Assembly: GCA_021234595.1 (NCBI GenBank)
Contig: CM037851.1
Span: 136,080,776-136,144,775 of the forward strand
Direction of reading: 5' to 3'
DNA from: Delia radicum
Lineage: Eukaryota; Arthropoda; Insecta; Diptera; Anthomyiidae
DNA length: 64,000 bases
The translations under genes were made by a program, and so were the position numbers. Position 1 is the first letter of the stretch. The number at the start of each line of letters is the position of its first letter. The notes beneath the pieces are model-generated. The model was not told the origin of the DNA. It ran no database searches and saw nothing but the letters and a program-made list of their open reading frames with translations. This document shows, piece after piece, positions 24,252 through 35,310 of the stretch.

Positions 24252-24655
24252 AGTCAATAGAGTGGAAGGAAAACAATGTTTTTTCAAAAACTGTTAAAAA
24301 TAAATTTTTTAATCACACATAATAAATATGTTTTACCAACTGAGAACAATGGTACAACAATTTTTGACATATCGCGAACCGCTAAAAAGTTAGAAAGGTA
24401 TCAATTTAAAAAAAAAAATAATAAAAATATTTTTCTTAACAAAAACAATGAAAAAGTATTTTGAGCTAAGAAAAATTCCACAAACATTTTCGATAAATCG
24501 TGGCCTGTTTTAAAGTTGTTAATCAATAAAATATTGCATATTGAATCGACAACATTTTGAAAACATTTCTCAGTTAAAGATGCTTTTTGATTATGTGTAA
24601 TAAAAAAGTACTTTATAAGTTTTTTGAAAAATTTGATTTTTCCGACCACTCTATT
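24252..24655. mobile_element. Foldback repeat with AATAGAGTGG ends
   Basis: AATAGAGTGGAAGGAAAA at about 24256 is the inverted partner of TTTTCCGACCACTCTATT near 24638. The pairing continues inward (TTTTTCAAAAA, TTTTTTAATCACACATAAT). The arms are about 150 bp; no gene is inside. Confidence 0.65.
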
Positions 24656-25047
24656 AAGGGCAACGGTTGCGATATACCGCTATTTTAAAATTCAGGTGTT
24701 TCGGTATTAGTATTGTATAGTTTATGAATTTGAAACGCTTGCGAAATGGGTGACGATATTTAAAAGGTATCGGTGACCAACCTTCTATAATAGTGAATAA
24801 ATACACTTAGAAAAATAAACGGAAACGGAAACTGTTTATACTAATTAATATATCTACATTTTAATTTAACTACGATCTGTTTTCATTTTTTCCGAACACA
24901 GTATTAAGTAGAAAAAGTAATTGGCTTCAAAGGCCAATTAGTAAAGCTTCTAAAAATTTTATTAAAAAAATACATCAACATTGGGCACATCAAATAATGG
25001 GCACATAAATCTTAGTGTATGCTGCCATACACTAAGATTTAATTATT
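24656..25047. other. Unassigned stretch
   Basis: No gene is recognised. A short palindrome (CTTAGTGTATGC and GCATACACTAAG) lies at about 25011-25038. Confidence 0.4.
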
Positions 25048-25154
25048 CACACAGAGAAAAAGTTTGCTATTTGCAACTGAAATTCGGTTACTACGACTCA
25101 AATTCGGTTATTACGAATTTCAGTTGGTTGGCACAACTTAACATTAGTTTTCAC
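25048..25154 (-). mobile_element. Family A MITE fragment
   Basis: It starts CACACAGAGAAAAAG and contains ACTGAAATTCGGTTACTACG and GGTTATTACGAATTTCAGT, the reverse of the 37860-37935 region. It ends where the Tc1 relic starts. Confidence 0.65.
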
Positions 25155-25164
25155 TACAAGAAAC

Positions 25165-26075
25165 AGTTTTAATAATGAGTGAGGTCTTCTTTTTTTTAAT
25201 CAACTCGAAAATTCGATCAGGCATACTGTCTACCAGATTTATTCGAATTTCTTCATTTGTAGCTCTACACGCATCAATAAATGCTTCTTCTATATGAAAA
25301 ATGATTTCATAATGACGTTTTTCTGCGTATACTCGACGGATTAATACTAACCTAATGTTCTCAATTAAATTTGGAGAACAGGCGGGACATTCCAATAATC
25401 TTACACTTTTTGATGATAGCCATTGCACCGTCTGGCGACTTACATGTACTAAGGGACTGACTGTCTTGATTGAAAATTAATTCTGCTTCGTTGCTATTTT
25501 CAATAAATGCCACATATTCTATTCTAATACTTGTATGTACTCAGAAAAATTCATTCTAGTGACAGGAAATGCCAAATAAACCATATCGTCGAAACTAAAA
25601 GCGCCCACCCCAAACCATTAAGTATCCGCCTTCAAAGATGGACCATCCAGATTGAACTTTTTCTCATCAGAAAAAAATCACCCTTTAAAAGAAATTTGTA
25701 TTTAAACAGTCCCACCCACAACAGCGATTATTGACTTATTTTTCTCCAGTTGATATGTAAATTCTTTTTCCAGCCGATCAGTTTTTTGGCGGCGTTATAA
25801 CATTTACACAGACATCAGCTTTTCGCGATTAATTCTCAGTGAATCCTTTAAGTGCCTGCTTATGGTTGATTTGGACACATTTAACTTACATTCATCGATT
25901 ATCTGATAGAGACTGTGCATTGAGTTGCTGGATTGTTTGCGAAATTTATGACAACCGCAAGCGAACGGTTTATGTTTCTAGCAATTTCCCGAAAACATAA
26001 GCCAGTTATCAAATAGTCAGAAATTTGCACTTTTCCAAGATCACTTAGGTATGAACCACTCGGCGTTTTATTGCG
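25165..26075 (-). pseudogene. Tc1-like transposase relic
   Basis: Read on the minus strand from 26075, the N-terminal part has a Tc1-type paired helix-turn-helix (SDLGKVQISDYL, TGLCFREIARNINRS, NFANNP). The C-terminal part (25428-25190) has ECPACSPNLIEN at the position of the third catalytic residue, IRRVYAEKRHYE, and LVDSMPDRIFELIK, the usual Tc1 tail. The middle, with the first two Asp motifs, is largely missing or scrambled, and stops are frequent. It is an old, inactive copy. The TIRs were not found. Confidence 0.8.
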
Positions 26076-26599
26076 AATTGATTGTATAAAAAACCAAAAA
26101 AAATTCTTTAAATTTTCTTTATTTGCCCTTCTGTTTTGTTTACCGTTATATGTAATTTTAGTTATGAAACACTAAAAACATATTATTATACAATTTTTCT
26201 TTTAAATCAATTAGGTAATCTCTTCAATTTTACACAATCACAGATCAGTAATCACACTCTTAAAAACAGTTATAAGTTTAAAAAAAAAGGTTTATAATAT
26301 TATAAAAATAGCAAAAATCATTTGTTATTATAATTATGAAACGCAGTGTACAACATGCAACAGTCCACTGAAGCATTCTTGAATAAGATATTTGTCTTTG
26401 TGATTAAAACCATTTCGTACATACTATCATATTCGCAAATTTTATTCACTTGTGAAATAGAATTAAGTTTTTCAATAATGTAGATTTCTCTTCCTAACTA
26501 TTTTTAACTTTTATGAAACTAATTTCTCCTCTAAAGTGGGATACTCTCATTTTTTTTTTTGCATTTTTTGAAATAAACCATTCTAAACAAAATATAAAA
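26076..26599. other. Unassigned A+T-rich stretch
   Basis: No gene or clear repeat was recognised between the Tc1 relic and the Penelope-like element. Confidence 0.4.
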
Positions 26600-27620
26600 A
26601 TTAAATATTCAGAATTTTTTAGATTTTTAATAGATTGATAAATGTTAAGTTTCTTTGATATTCTTTTATTAATTCTTCCTATTTTAAATACGAGCTTAAG
26701 ATCATTTATTTATTAATTTCTAATATATATCTGCGTTTGCAATTGTTTTCTGTGCTCAAAATTTATGTATTATCAAAATCTGGATAATGATTAGAATTAT
26801 TGCAGTGTAATGATAATGCAGATTTCGGTGTAGAAGTAGTTTTATTGTGTTTCTAATCAGATTTATGTCCTGCAATTCTAGTTTATAGTTTAATCTTTAT
26901 TGTACCTGCAATTTAGTTATAATTTTTATTATCATTACCCTTACATGGTATCTTATAAACTTATTAAACATTTCTAATTTATTTATTTTATTCTTAGTTT
27001 TTGCTGAATAATCTACCTAATGTGTAATATGTTCTATGTGCCACTAAATACCAAATGTGTAATATGTTCTACGTGCTACTAATAGTTTTTATCATTATAA
27101 ATTTTAGATTTTTTTAATCTTTAATTTTTTTTATTAATTAATAATCATATAATTACAAATTATATACTATTACCCGAACCGAGCACTAGCTACTATGGCT
27201 TTTGGAGTGTTGTAGCGAGAACCAGACCAGGCCTCTGGTGGGAATCGAACCCAAGACCCCCCGCACTGATAAGCTAGCACGCTACCAACTGGCCCATCGG
27301 GGCGCACCTTTCAGATATAGGAGGAACATAAGTTAGAGGTTTATAAATTTTAGGTTCAGTAACCGTTCTTATATTTAAATTATTTCGGTTTCTATATATT
27401 GTCTTATTAATTTACAGCTAAGTTGAATGGAGTAATTATTTTCATTCAGAATCTTTTTAACCTTTTCTATATTAATTTCGTGAAATTCTACATCGCTAAT
27501 CTTCAAAACTCTTTCAATTAGATTCCTTGCAGTATTGATTATAATTCTCTTAGGGTGTTTTGAATAACAGTTAATAGTTCGTCCAGAAGGTGTGGGATTT
27601 TGATACCAATCTATTACTAA
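26600..27620 (-). mobile_element. Penelope-like retroelement fragment, split by a SINE
   Basis: On the minus strand, 27620-27310 gives the end of a Penelope reverse transcriptase (DWYQNPTPSGRTIN, NLIERVLKISD, KIYKPLTYVPPISER). After the SINE, 26990-26700 gives a GIY-YIG nuclease: YKIPCKGNDN, then TRIAGHKSD and STPKSALSLHCNNSNHYPDF in order. Both pieces keep the order seen in Penelope-like elements, which encode RT followed by GIY-YIG. Stops and shifts are numerous, and the 5' end is lost near 27620. The SINE entered exactly between the two domains. Confidence 0.82.
27125..27308 (-). mobile_element. tRNA-derived SINE, copy 1
   Basis: On the minus strand it starts GGTGCGCCCCGATGGGCCAG, has the A-box region GGCCAGTTGGTAGCG and the B box GGGTTCGATTCCCACC, then a unique body (CTAGTGCTCGGTTCGGGTAA) and an A/T tail. 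It matches copy 2 at 52998-53190 in the same order. It interrupts the Penelope-like element. A target duplication was not clear here. Confidence 0.9.
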
Positions 27621-28326
27621 ATTATATTATCAAATACTCAGGAACTTTCATCATCATGTAGTTGTTTGTACTAATGTCATTTAATAAAAATTCGGATACA
27701 TATACAAAAGTAGATTTGATTGGACAAATTAACAGAAATTATCGTTGCAACTAACAGGCATACCTAAACAAGAGCGGATGGGAAATGAGAATTTCGTTTC
27801 GGTACCAATAACATTTTCAAATCGTACTTTTTCGACTCTCAGAGTACTAAAATTATTTTTTATTTTATCTTTTCTTAAAATTCCTACCAAAATGCAATAA
27901 AATAACATTAAATGTTAATGAACATACATTTATGTTTATATGTATTTATAAAAAAATAAAGCTTTACTTTAAAAAGTATATTTTTTAAATTAATGTACAT
28001 GAACAAAGAACTCCAAATGAGATCCAAATTAAATTAATCAATACAGCTAAAAAGAATTTTATAAATTGGCTGATAATAACTTGTTAGAGATTTAAAATTG
28101 TAACAACAAGAATTTGTTGCTTTTAATAAATCTTTGGTTTGTATTAGATTTGATACTGTTGGAACATGAAGTCTGTTTCTGCCTTTGGTTTTAATCAGAT
28201 TTAGGTATGAAAAATTCTCTCAAATAAAGCAAATTATCAAACATAACGCACACAAAATACTACAAACTACAACTACAAAAATAATTTCATCAGTTTTGTA
28301 TCAAAATGAAAATCACCTGTGTAACA

Positions 28327-29378
28327 TCCCAGGAAAAAATTACACATTCCAAAAAGAAGGTGATGCCCACACTTGCTTACATATCTCATTACCAAATTTA
28401 GTAACTGCAATACCAAACTCATTCCAACGATAGAGTCAAAAAAGCAAGTAGTATTGTAATCTATTCTTTAAATTTAAACCAGAAAGCATGAACTCAATAA
28501 CAAAGTAATTATTTACTTAAAAGAAAATAACAATGTTATTAACTTATATGTATAACTTTTTGTACTCAAGATGTAATCATATACTTTTTCTTGATAAAAG
28601 AACGTTATTAGAAGTAGTTCCTAATTTTGAAAAAAGAAGTTATACAATTTTAAAGAATTTATCTCATATATTTTTTCAAACAAATTTTTATTTGCAGGAA
28701 AATAATACTAAAAACAGAAATTGCATGTTGCCTTAATTTTGTTAAACTGTGGTTAGGTATAAATTAGGGAAGCGCACGTGAGCAGAAAAATTGTGAGTGG
28801 AAGTTGAAATTACTGACGTTATCGTGAGTGAGTGTAAAAAAAAATTTTCGAGGGTGATTGTGCGTGAGTCATATTTTGTTTTTCAATTTGAATTGTTCTT
28901 TTTTTTGAAAAATTATATTTTCGTGGTTTATAGCCTCCAAAATTATGACAAACCCATGTTATCATAACAATTCGATATTTCACTTTTTTAGGATTTTATT
29001 TCCGTATGAGTTTTGATCGTTATATTTGAGTGACGTAGAAGAATTACGTGTGGAGTAAAAGTTGAATTTACTTATGAAACCACTTCTTTTTTTTAATGTA
29101 GTACTCTTGTTTTTTCTAGGGAACTATTTATTTATTTTTTTTGTGTAAGTACTTCGTAGTTTTACAAAGGAACTATTTCTTTATTAAAAAATGTATGTAG
29201 TTCTTAAAAATATAAAGTAAATGGTTCTTCGGTAAAAAAATAATCAATTCTAAGAATCAATTATTTTAGTCTCACGCCCTGTTAAAAGAATCGAGTAGGT
29301 AATCTAGTAAGGAATGCGTTCTGCCCAAAATGCTTGATTACAAACCCGCTTACCTTTTTGGAAAATTTTTTGCTGGGA
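28327..29378 (+). mobile_element. CCCAGCAAAAA-end element, long copy
   Basis: It starts TCCCAGGAAAAAATTACAC and ends TTTTTGGAAAATTTTTTGCTGGGA, an inverted pair. Its left 370 bp and right 280 bp match the copy at 29442-30022 closely; the middle (about 28700-29120) is absent from that copy. No coding capacity. Confidence 0.8.
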
Positions 29379-29441
29379 TATTGCAGTTTTAATTGTTTTT
29401 TCACTTTATACTTGTTCACATATGCTACAAACAAGTAACAA

Positions 29442-30022
29442 TCCCAGAAAAAAATTTACACGTTCCAAAAAGAAGGTGATGCCCACACTTGCTTACATAT
29501 CTCATTGCCAAATTAGTAACTGCAATACCAAACTCATTCCAACGATAGAGTCAAAAAGCAAGGAGTATTGTAATCAATTCTTTAAATTTAAACCAGAAAG
29601 CATGAACTCAATAACAAAGTAATTATTTACTTAAAAGAAAATAACAATTTTATTAACTTATATGTATAACTTTTTGTACTCAAGAAGTAATCATATACTT
29701 TTTCTTAATAAAAAGGACGTTTAGGGACGTAGTTCCTAATTTTGAAAAAAGATTTATCTCATATACTATTATTTATTTTTTTGTGTAAGTACTTCGTGGT
29801 TTTAATATGGATCTATTTCTTTATTAAAAAATGTATGTAGATCTTAAAAATATAAAGTAAATGGTTCTTCGGTAAAAAAAAAAATAATCAATTCTAAAGA
29901 ATCAATTATTTTAGTCTCACGCCCTGTTAAAAGAATCGAGTAGGTAATCTAGTAAGGAATGCGTTCTGCCCAAAATGCTTGATTACAAACCCGCTTACCT
30001 TTTTGGAAATTTTTTGCTGGGA
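29442..30022 (+). mobile_element. CCCAGCAAAAA-end element, short copy in tandem
   Basis: Same orientation and ends as the copy 63 bp upstream. It shares GAAGGTGATGCCCACACTTG near the left and ATGCTTGATTACAAACCCGC near the right end. It looks like an internally deleted form. The open frame at 29422-29622 is not a gene. Confidence 0.8.
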
Positions 30023-30433
30023 TGTTGCCAGATTCATGTTTCTTCTTGAACACTTAAACGAGTTGCCGTGCAAAAATTAAATAAAAGAAGGGGAAAATTT
30101 GACAAAATATCGAAATGGGAATATTAATAAAATTAAAAAAATAAAACGAATTAAAACTTTAAATTGTCCAATATCAAATGAGTCACGGGAGTACTACGGT
30201 GCTTTGGAACATCGAATATATCAAAAAAAAGTACTATAGTATGAACTTTGCCATCCCTGGTTTACATTTGTTGTCTTTTGCAACTAACTTCACTATGAAA
30301 TGCGTTGTCAAAATCGGATGTTCCAATTGCAAAGAGTTTGCCGCCGCGTTATTTGGGGATGCTACATACAAATTGTATGGACATGAGAATTTTTGACAGC
30401 TAGAAAACGCTTTGCCGCTCTTGTTTAGGTATG

Positions 30434-31525
30434 GCAGAGTAAGAAATCGGTTATTTTTAAAATGTCAAAGAAATATCACAAAATAAAAACACCAACAAAA
30501 AATTTGAAATACAAATAATATTGAAAAAAATAAATCTCTTCGCAAAACTTTTTAAAAATAAAAATAAAAAAAATGTTATGAAAACAAAACCTGATGGAAA
30601 TGATTATCACTGTGTGGAAAAATCAACATTCATCAAAACGGTGTTTAAAATTTTGTTTTAATAATAGTAAACGAAGAATAATAAAATATTCTTTGCAGAA
30701 ATTTAATGCATTGAAGATGACTTCATATTCCGATTAATACGTATGCTGTAGCAAATACAAGTCCATTGCTGGTCGCAAATGTTTCCAAAATTTTAAGTTA
30801 TTTTCCTGAAAACTACTTTTTTTCAAGCAGAAAAACATCTTCGGGGGTGTGTTCTCTTATGATATATCCCTTAGAACAACTACATCAACATTTGTGTATA
30901 TTTTTTCATTGTAGTAAAAGGTCAATATTTGACGGAATCCTATAAAAATACGAAAGTCTTTATAAAATTATTGGAGTCTATGTACAGCAGATTCAACAGT
31001 TTCAGACAACATTTTCTTTAGAAAATTCTACGATTCCTTACCATCCTCCCCATAGGCATGTTTTTGAATTTAAATGCGATTGCCGGTTACAAAATCACTA
31101 TAATTTTAGAGTATTTTTATAAGGAAAACCCCTGATTTCCTTTAAATATTGCAATGATTTAACCCTTCGACCTGGCTGGGTCAATATATCACACTTAATG
31201 AAAATATTTTATATTAAGGTGTCCCTTAAAAATAGATATGTCATTGCAACCACCAGTTGTTGTAACAAATGGAGACAATATTATTGCTTTTGCGCTAAAA
31301 AAAGGTCCAGCATAAATCTTTTCGAAGTTCAGACTAATTTTTTGGTTTAATTAAGTTAAAAATTCATATTTTCCAAAAGTGCTAATTATGGTGTGGACAT
31401 GTTAAATAAACAAAAACTCAGTACCACCAATTTTAAAATATTTTTTTTTGCGCTTTTTATATATGACAAATCAAAAATTTCCAAATTTTAATTACCAGTA
31501 AGTTACACAAAAATCAAGTGACATA
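30434..31525. other. Unassigned stretch
   Basis: No gene, RNA or repeat copy was recognised. Base composition is less extreme between 31030 and 31300, but no open frame of note is present. Confidence 0.4.
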
Positions 31526-31717
31526 CACTCATAATAATCTATAGGTAAAATACACGAAAACCGTTGTTCATTTTACAAAAGTTTTGGTTATTTTGACATT
31601 ACGAAAAAATTTGTAGAATATACAAATCACATTTCGTAAAGTTTTGTAACAACTTTTTTTAAATAAAAATGTGGTGCATACCTTACGGGTTTATTTTAAA
31701 AATAAAACAAAAAAAAT

Positions 31718-31806
31718 GTAATGGTGCCACACCAGAATCGAACTCACAATTTCAGTGACGTCCTGCTGTGTTGAAGTAGACCCCTCTACCATTTGCACCA
31801 AAGTAG
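31718..31806 (-). other. tRNA-like segment 1 in the CACTCAT element
   Basis: On the minus strand TGGTGCAAATGGTAGAGG serves as an A-box region and GAGTTCGATTCTGGTGTGGC as the B box and 3' end. 5' and 3' TGGTGC/GGCACCA strings could pair. The spacing is tRNA-like, but the arms are too diverged for a functional call. Confidence 0.5.
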
Positions 31807-32277
31807 CTGATGCAATACAACAAACTAAAAAGGAACTTAAGTCGCAAAATATTATGAATTTTTATGAAAACTAGAAAAATATGCTACAAATATTAATAAA
31901 AAGGTAAAATGGCAATTAAATATTTTATTATGTTTATCTGAAGTAAATAAAATAATATAATTTTGTTATAAATATATCAAATAATATATTAAAAAACAAA
32001 TAAAAAAATAATAAAATAATAATAATAAAAAACTTAAATAAACAATTTCAAACTAATAGCATTTTATTATTAAATATTTTACTATCTTTTTAAATATTTG
32101 TTTTATTGAATTCATACTAAAACCCGGCAAATAAAGTGAAGTAGTGTTTTCGGGTCCTCTTATTAAACAAAATACCAAATATCCATTTATATCAAAACAC
32201 AAAAATAGTAATAATGAATAAAAAAATAAAAAATAAAACATAGAAATTTAAAAAACATTAATAAACAAAAAAAATTG

Positions 32278-32345
32278 TCCTGCCAGGAGTTGAACTCGCA
32301 ACCTTCTGATTGCAAATCCGACCTCTAACCACATCAACATCCATA
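32278..32345 (-). other. tRNA-like segment 2 in the CACTCAT element
   Basis: On the minus strand it has TGTGGTTAGAGGTCGG, a possible anticodon arm TCGGA-TTTGCAA-TCAGA with one mismatch, and the B box GAGTTCAACTCC. The loop would read TGC. It lacks a good acceptor stem, so a relic is more likely than a gene. Confidence 0.5.
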
Positions 32346-32547
32346 TGTAATATTTGTAACATTACAAATTTTTGTACATGTACTAAAAAAATATTACGAA
32401 ATCATGTTTGTATTTTTTACGAAATTTGTAAATTATATCAATTTGTTTATACAAAAGTTTTGTAATATAAACAAAATGTTTGTACATTCTACGAAAAAAA
32501 TTTACGAAAAATATATTTGTATTTTTAAGCATGGATTATTATGAGTG

Positions 32548-33009
32548 TAGGGACAAAAAAATATATCATTTGGAGGCTAGCATATATATAAATATATATG
32601 TATATATATTTTACTCAAACTTTCAAAAATTATTTTTTGCCTTTTTTTGATATTATAAAAAAAGTAGTTTTTGAGTTTTTAATTAATTTTGCACATTTGA
32701 ATTTTATAGACTTTCATGATTAGTAAAAATCGCAATTCTTAAAATGTATTTTATTAAAGCACATAATGAAAAGCTCCTTGGGATGTTAAAAACAAAACTA
32801 AAGAATACGGATGGAATTTTGTGTGGCATCGTAATGGTCATCTGCTGGCAAAAAAAAAAAATGAAAATTCCGCCACTGTACTTATCTTAAACTCTAGTGA
32901 TATTGATCTTATTTGTTAAATAAAAACATATTATTTTTTCACTTTTGTCTTCATGAAATAAATAAAAAATGTAATTAAAAATAAATAAAATAGTCCTCCT
33001 TATTAAAAT
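32548..33009. other. Unassigned stretch
   Basis: A short TATATA/ATATAT run lies near 32581-32610. Nothing else is recognised. Confidence 0.4.
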
Positions 33010-33845
33010 AAATCACCTTTGCTTTTTAACATCGTTCTAGATGTTATAGTTCGCAATGCTACTATAGTAAATAGAGGTATCAGCTGGGGTCTCAACCAAC
33101 AACTCGAGAGCCTTGAGTACGCAGACGATATCTGCTTACTTTCCAACAGCCATGAAAATATGAAATCGAAGCTAAAGTGCCTCGAAACAGAGGCAGCAAA
33201 AGCTGGCCTGAAAATAAACATTGGCAAGAGTAAAGTAATGCGCTGTAATACCGTGAACAATAACAAATTTCGCATAGCATTTTAACAAATACAGGTGGTT
33301 CCAGCAAGGATGTTGCGTATCGAATATCTAAAGCCAACCAAGCATTCGGTACCATCCGGTCGATATGGAAATCTTCTGCATTATCCAGGTACACTAAGAT
33401 AAGCATCTTTAACTCCTGTATCATATCTGTGCTGCTTTATGCATGCGAGACGTGGAACACAACAGAACACGAGATAAACTCCCTACAAGTGTTTGTAATC
33501 GATGTCTCCGAAGAATCCTAAAAGTGTTTTGGCCTAACACCATATCCAATGGAGAACTTTGGAGACAAACAAACCAGCTGGCAATCCATATATAAATAAC
33601 GAATCGCAAATGGCGTTGGATTGGTCACACGCTGCGCAGACCTCCAGGTGACATTGCTAAAATCGCCATTGAGTGGAACCCACAGGGTAGGACGAGAAAG
33701 TAGGCAGACCGTCTCACACATGGCGCGCGTCAACTGAATATAGAAGTCATATCTACTGATCAAAGCTGGGGAGAAGTGAAGAGAATATCATCCAACCGGT
33801 CCGAATGGAATAAATTCGTTGTGGCCCTTTGTTCCCAATAGGAAC
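33010..33845 (+). pseudogene. Non-LTR reverse transcriptase 3' fragment
   Basis: The first 270 bp are open: NIVLDVIVRNA, then LESLEYADDICLLS with the YADD box, and GLKINIGKSKVM, the usual sequence after it. Broken frames follow: a C-terminal portion with IAIEWNPQGR, GRPSHTWRAS and SWGEVKR-type words in different frames, the tail common in one group of insect non-LTR ORF2 proteins. The element ends near GTTCCCAATAGGAACCACAG, next to the TA-rich palindrome array. It is 5'-truncated within the RT and inactive. Confidence 0.8.
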
Positions 33846-33851
33846 CACAGG

Positions 33852-34166
33852 ACATATATATATATATATATATGTATGCACAGCGCATAGTTTAGAGACA
33901 TTTATTCGTTCCCCCGCATAGTTTAGGGACATTTGCTTACTTTGGGGACTGTCCCCAAAGTTTTCGCGCCTTTTCATACATCTAGCGTTTAAGATGAGGA
34001 CATTTTATCTATACACCCGCATATTCGCGACAATTTAGAAAAATTGTCCTCATCTTAAACGCTAGATGTATGAAAGGCGCGAAATTTTGGGGACAGTCCC
34101 AAAGTAAGCAAATGTCCCCTAAACTATGCGGGGGAACGAATAAATGTCTCTAAACTATGCGCTGTG

Positions 34167-34208
<42 letters not shown>

Positions 34209-34454
34209 ACAACAATTTTGGCCATGTCCCTAAAGTATGCGCTACGCATACATATATATATTGTATGTGTAGCGCATACTTTAGGGACACGCCCAAAATT
34301 GTCGCCGAAATATGCGGTGTATAGAAAAAATTGTCCTCATCTTAAACGCTAGATGTATGAAAAGGCGCGAAAATTTTGGGGGACAGTCCCCAAAGTAAGC
34401 AAATGTCCCTAAACTATGCGGGGGAATGAATAAATGTCTCTAGAGTATGCGGTG

Positions 34455-34490
<36 letters not shown>
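33852..34490. repeat. Modular palindrome array flanked by (TA)n
   Basis: A module of about 135 bp at 33871-34006 is followed after a 36-bp spacer by its reverse complement at 34043-34178. A direct copy of the second arm is at 34330-34465. A smaller palindrome (34226-34295) with GCGCATACTTTAGGGACA lies between. The modules share the words GCGCATAGTTTAGAGACA, CCGCATAGTTTAGGGACA, GGGGACAGTCCCC and CATCTTAAACGCTAGATG. (TA)n runs lie at 33852-33874, 34170-34203 and 34460-34487. Open frames here are by-products of the repeats. Confidence 0.9.
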
Positions 34491-34492
<2 letters not shown>

Positions 34493-34559
34493 TAAATTTT
34501 AAAACAGGCGACAATATAAGTCAAATTAATTTCGAAACACTTAAATTATTCCCATTCAA

Positions 34560-35165
34560 TCTTCTTTTTAAAATATTAGTTCATTGCGGACAAATTCTAA
34601 TTATTTTTTGCCTCTAATACATGGTATAATAAATCATATTAAAATAATCTTACTTGTTGAAATAAATATAAAAGACAATGAGGCTCGTTTTATAAATGGT
34701 TTCAAGTCAACATTTATCAACAGAGTAGGAGGAGGAGGAGGTGTTGCAGTTTACATCAAAGAATACATAATATTTACAAATATATCAGTAAAACTTAAAT
34801 CATTTAAATTACTACACATTACATACAAACGACTGAAAATTGTTTGCTCTTTGCAATTTACCGCCCACCATCACTCCATACAAGTTCATTTATTAAAAAG
34901 TTAAATGTGTTATTAACTACAATAAATAAACAAAATCAGGCTGTTGTGGTAGGAGACAAGAATAATGATCTCTTAACCGAAAACATGTTAAAAACTCTTT
35001 ATGTTCATATGATAGTAGCTAATGCAGTGAATGACATCCTCTCAATTCCACCCTCGCGGCAAGATCGATCTACATTGAGGATATTCAAAAGGCTGCTGGA
35101 GTTTGAGAAAAGATTTTCTCGAGTTAATATTTTGTGGTTGGAAAGCCTAATTTGTAGGAATTTGT
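34560..35165 (+). pseudogene. Non-LTR endonuclease-domain fragment
   Basis: Two overlapping frames give successive parts of an AP-endonuclease domain: ILLVEINIKDNE, GGGVAVYIKEYI, then LFAIYRPPSLH and AVVVGDKNNDLL, the last matching the GDFN-type motif with the Asp-Phe pair altered. A frame change near 34850 separates them. No RT follows. It could be the 5' part of a non-LTR element whose remainder is lost. Confidence 0.72.
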
Positions 35166-35222
35166 AGATGTTCTTGGTTTGAGTTTGAACAAGAACGATC
35201 TACATCGTTTTTGCTCGCGGGC

Positions 35223-35310
35223 AGTGTTTGTTGCCAGGTTTGAAGATTTATAGTCATTTTTACGTTTTTTTTAGTACACAAAATAACTAAATGAAGATTA
35301 GACGATGTTT
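35223..35310 (+). mobile_element. Decayed hAT left end, same family as 20234
   Basis: CAGTGTTTGTTGCCAGGTTT followed by TTTTTTTAGTAC and AACTAAATGAAGATTAGACG aligns with the first 85 bp of the hAT element at 20234. The matching right end was not found. Confidence 0.65.

Larger units (their letters stand above)
27759..30433. mobile_element. Element with 19-bp perfect inverted ends
   Basis: CATACCTAAACAAGAGCGG at 27759-27777 is repeated exactly, inverted, at 30415-30433. The inner 2.6 kb holds two copies of a different element (28327-29378 and 29442-30022). No transposase is recognised, and I could not see a target duplication. The open frame at 30178-30396 near the right end has no known motif. 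Confidence 0.6.
31526..32547. mobile_element. CACTCAT-end element with two tRNA-like segments
   Basis: CACTCATAATAATCTAT at 31526 is matched inverted by ATGGATTATTATGAGTG ending 32547, with TA outside both ends. The arms (31540-31680 and 32350-32530) are dense in TTTACGAAA/TTTGTAAA-type palindromic words. Two tRNA-like segments lie between them on the minus strand. Confidence 0.65.

Noticed and set aside
30178..30396. Frame with several Cys residues near the 19-bp end
   Set aside because: No recognisable domain; short and not supported by a second copy in this window.
33753..34352. Frames with YIYIYI runs
   Set aside because: They read through (TA)n and the palindrome modules.
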